DNA from: Hirsutella rhossiliensis
Lineage: Eukaryota > Ascomycota > Sordariomycetes > Hypocreales > Ophiocordycipitaceae
NCBI RefSeq assembly: GCF_020360975.1
Contig: NW_025408673.1
Coordinates: 2,108,001-2,172,000 of the forward strand
DNA length: 64,000 bases
Reading direction: 5' to 3'
Shown here: piece after piece, positions 62,915 to 64,000 of the stretch
Position numbering within the stretch: position 1 is the stretch's first letter
How the letters are laid out: each line of letters begins with the position of its first letter
Made by a program: the position numbers and the translations under genes
Notes under the pieces: generated by a model
The model's database searches: none
Told to the model about the DNA's origin: nothing
The model's input: the letters and a program-made list of their open reading frames with translations, nothing else

Positions 62915-63460
62915 GGAATATAATGCTAGGCCACGGCGACGACAGCGCGACCCCGGTCCCGGCCGTCTTCGTCTTGTAGACGTCATCCCCGACCGGGCAT
63001 TCCCCGGCCACCTGATCTCGGCGGAGCTCACGATGCACTTCGGGCCGCCGGCGGGCATCGTGCTGGTCTCAGAGACAACCAAGGACTTCCACTTTGTCGG
63101 ATGCCGGCCGGGACGACCCTGCTAACGCCGATCAACGTCAAGATCCAGGCGCAGCGGAAGCGGCCGTGGCAGCGCAACGACGTCAGCCGCGAGGGCTTGC
63201 CGTGCGCCGCGGCCTTCGCCTGCACCGACTACAAGGTGCAGGGCTGGAAGCTGGAGGGCGTGGCGCTGGAGTTCCGGGGGCCGGGCGGGGGGGAAGGGGA
63301 CTACGGTGGAGGGGAGTGCCGTGCCGTCGCCGTGTGACCCGTACAGCCTGTACGTGCAGCTGTCGCGGTGCCCGACGCTCGACGACGTCGGAGGTGCGGG
63401 AGCGGGACCTAGTAGGGAGCCGGATCTCCAAGGAGATGACGACGGCGCAGGCCCATATTA
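62915..63460 (+). pseudogene. Helitron helicase fragment
   Basis: Frames read GHGDDSATPVPAVFV, MHFGPPAGIVLVSETTKDFH, TLLTPINVKIQAQRKRPWQR, CAAAFACTDYKVQGWKLEGV and VRERDLVGSRISKEMTTAQA. This is the C-terminal quarter of the Pif1-type helicase, closest to the copy at 14003-16346 (DDSAIPVPAVF, HFGPPAGIILESETT). The MPIVVN block is deleted after VFVL, and three frames are used. It begins abruptly at 62915, next to MULE 3's outer arm. Confidence 0.75.
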
Positions 63461-63589
63461 TTAATGTTCTACTGTTTACTAAGAATCATCGACGACATTC
63501 GCGTCGCTCTGCTTGTCGCGACGGACGCATCGGTTGAGACCGAATCTTGGTCAAGGGTGTCAAACGACATTCTGCCCCAGTCGAGGAGG

Positions 63590-63869
63590 TGTCCCGACCC
63601 ACATGGGCACCGTTTTTGTGTATATAACTGGGACCTTCGTCCCCTTGACTTGGGCAGTGGTCAAGGCCAATAGACTCTCTATAACCGTCATATGCATGGC
63701 ATCTCTCATTTCCTTTTGACAAAGGGGACCAACCACCCCGGCCGCGACCTCATCGCAACGACCGAGACGCGTGACGAATCCCCTACTATAGCTGACACAC
63801 CTCGAATAGGAAGCTTAGAGAATTGGAAACGGGGCATATATGAAGTAGACCTGGCATATGGCACTGACA
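63590..63869 (+). repeat. Possible 5' LTR of an element running off the window
   Basis: The stretch starts TGTCCCGACC, close to the start of the gypsy LTR at 560 (TGTCACGACC), contains TGTATATAAC (TATA-like, 63618-63627) and ends ACTGACA. Two bases later comes TGGCGCCCGGGGCGG, similar to tRNA-type primer sites. The remaining bases to 64000 have no ORF, as in a leader. No second LTR or target duplication can be seen, so this is tentative. Confidence 0.38.
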
Positions 63870-64000
63870 TATGGCGCCCGGGGCGGAATGGAGACGAAAC
63901 GCGAGATAAGATTACATTTTATTGAAGGCATAACGGTTAATGGCCTCCCCTATCAATTCAGTGGTGACCTAAATTATCTTTCCTGAAAGTCCTTCTAAAT

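Overview
The window looks like a repeat-dense accessory region of a filamentous ascomycete (Pezizomycotina). The evidence is short spliceosomal introns with CTGAC/CTCAC branch sites, a fungal nucleoside-phosphorylase/NB-ARC/TPR immune-type receptor gene, a MYND protein, and only fungal-style transposons (chromodomain Ty3/gypsy, Fot1/pogo, MULE, hAT MITE, Helitron). I saw no rRNA, tRNA or CRISPR. Most coding sequence is transposon-derived and broken by single-base shifts, many of them at homopolymer runs.

Layout. 1-221: partial minus-strand gene. 555-6740: complete chromodomain Ty3/gypsy element with identical 222-bp LTRs and a CAAGC target duplication. 6741-8004: 3'-truncated MULE (minus). 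8333-10183: Fot1/pogo element with 44-bp perfect inverted repeats and TA duplications, inserted in an older pogo relic that is joined to a Helitron Rep relic (10372-13209, minus). 14003-16346: Helitron helicase relic (plus). 17113-19619: MULE split by a 741-bp hAT-type MITE. 19641-20590: gypsy relic (minus). 20772-27207: large NLR gene with two introns and 30 in-frame, nearly identical 42-residue TPR units, followed by a frameshifted 31st.

27992-55150 is a run of four Helitrons, all on the minus strand (here A, D, B, C from left to right). They share a 3' hairpin terminus ending at one fixed point. D and C also carry a 14-bp inverted repeat (TGCCTTGAGGAACG) at both ends, with the hairpin outside the repeat on the 3' side only, which is the asymmetric layout described for Helitron2/Helentron elements. 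B encodes an apparently intact 2042-residue Rep-helicase once a 56-nt intron is removed; A and C have an intron at the same codon. In A, C and D a plus-strand accessory gene converges on the helicase 3' end. In D a MYND zinc-finger gene sits in place of the accessory gene's 5' part.

The remaining unique DNA holds a spliced gene of unknown family (36373-37436) with a damaged relative at 56631-58064, and a FAR1-type DNA-binding ORF (37585-38139). The right end carries a MULE between long inverted arms (59497-62713), a Helitron helicase fragment (62915-63460) and a possible LTR at 63590-63869.

The elements form nested layers of different age. The NLR is the clearest host gene. Its repeats look homogenised, and a 4-bp duplication has changed its C-terminus.
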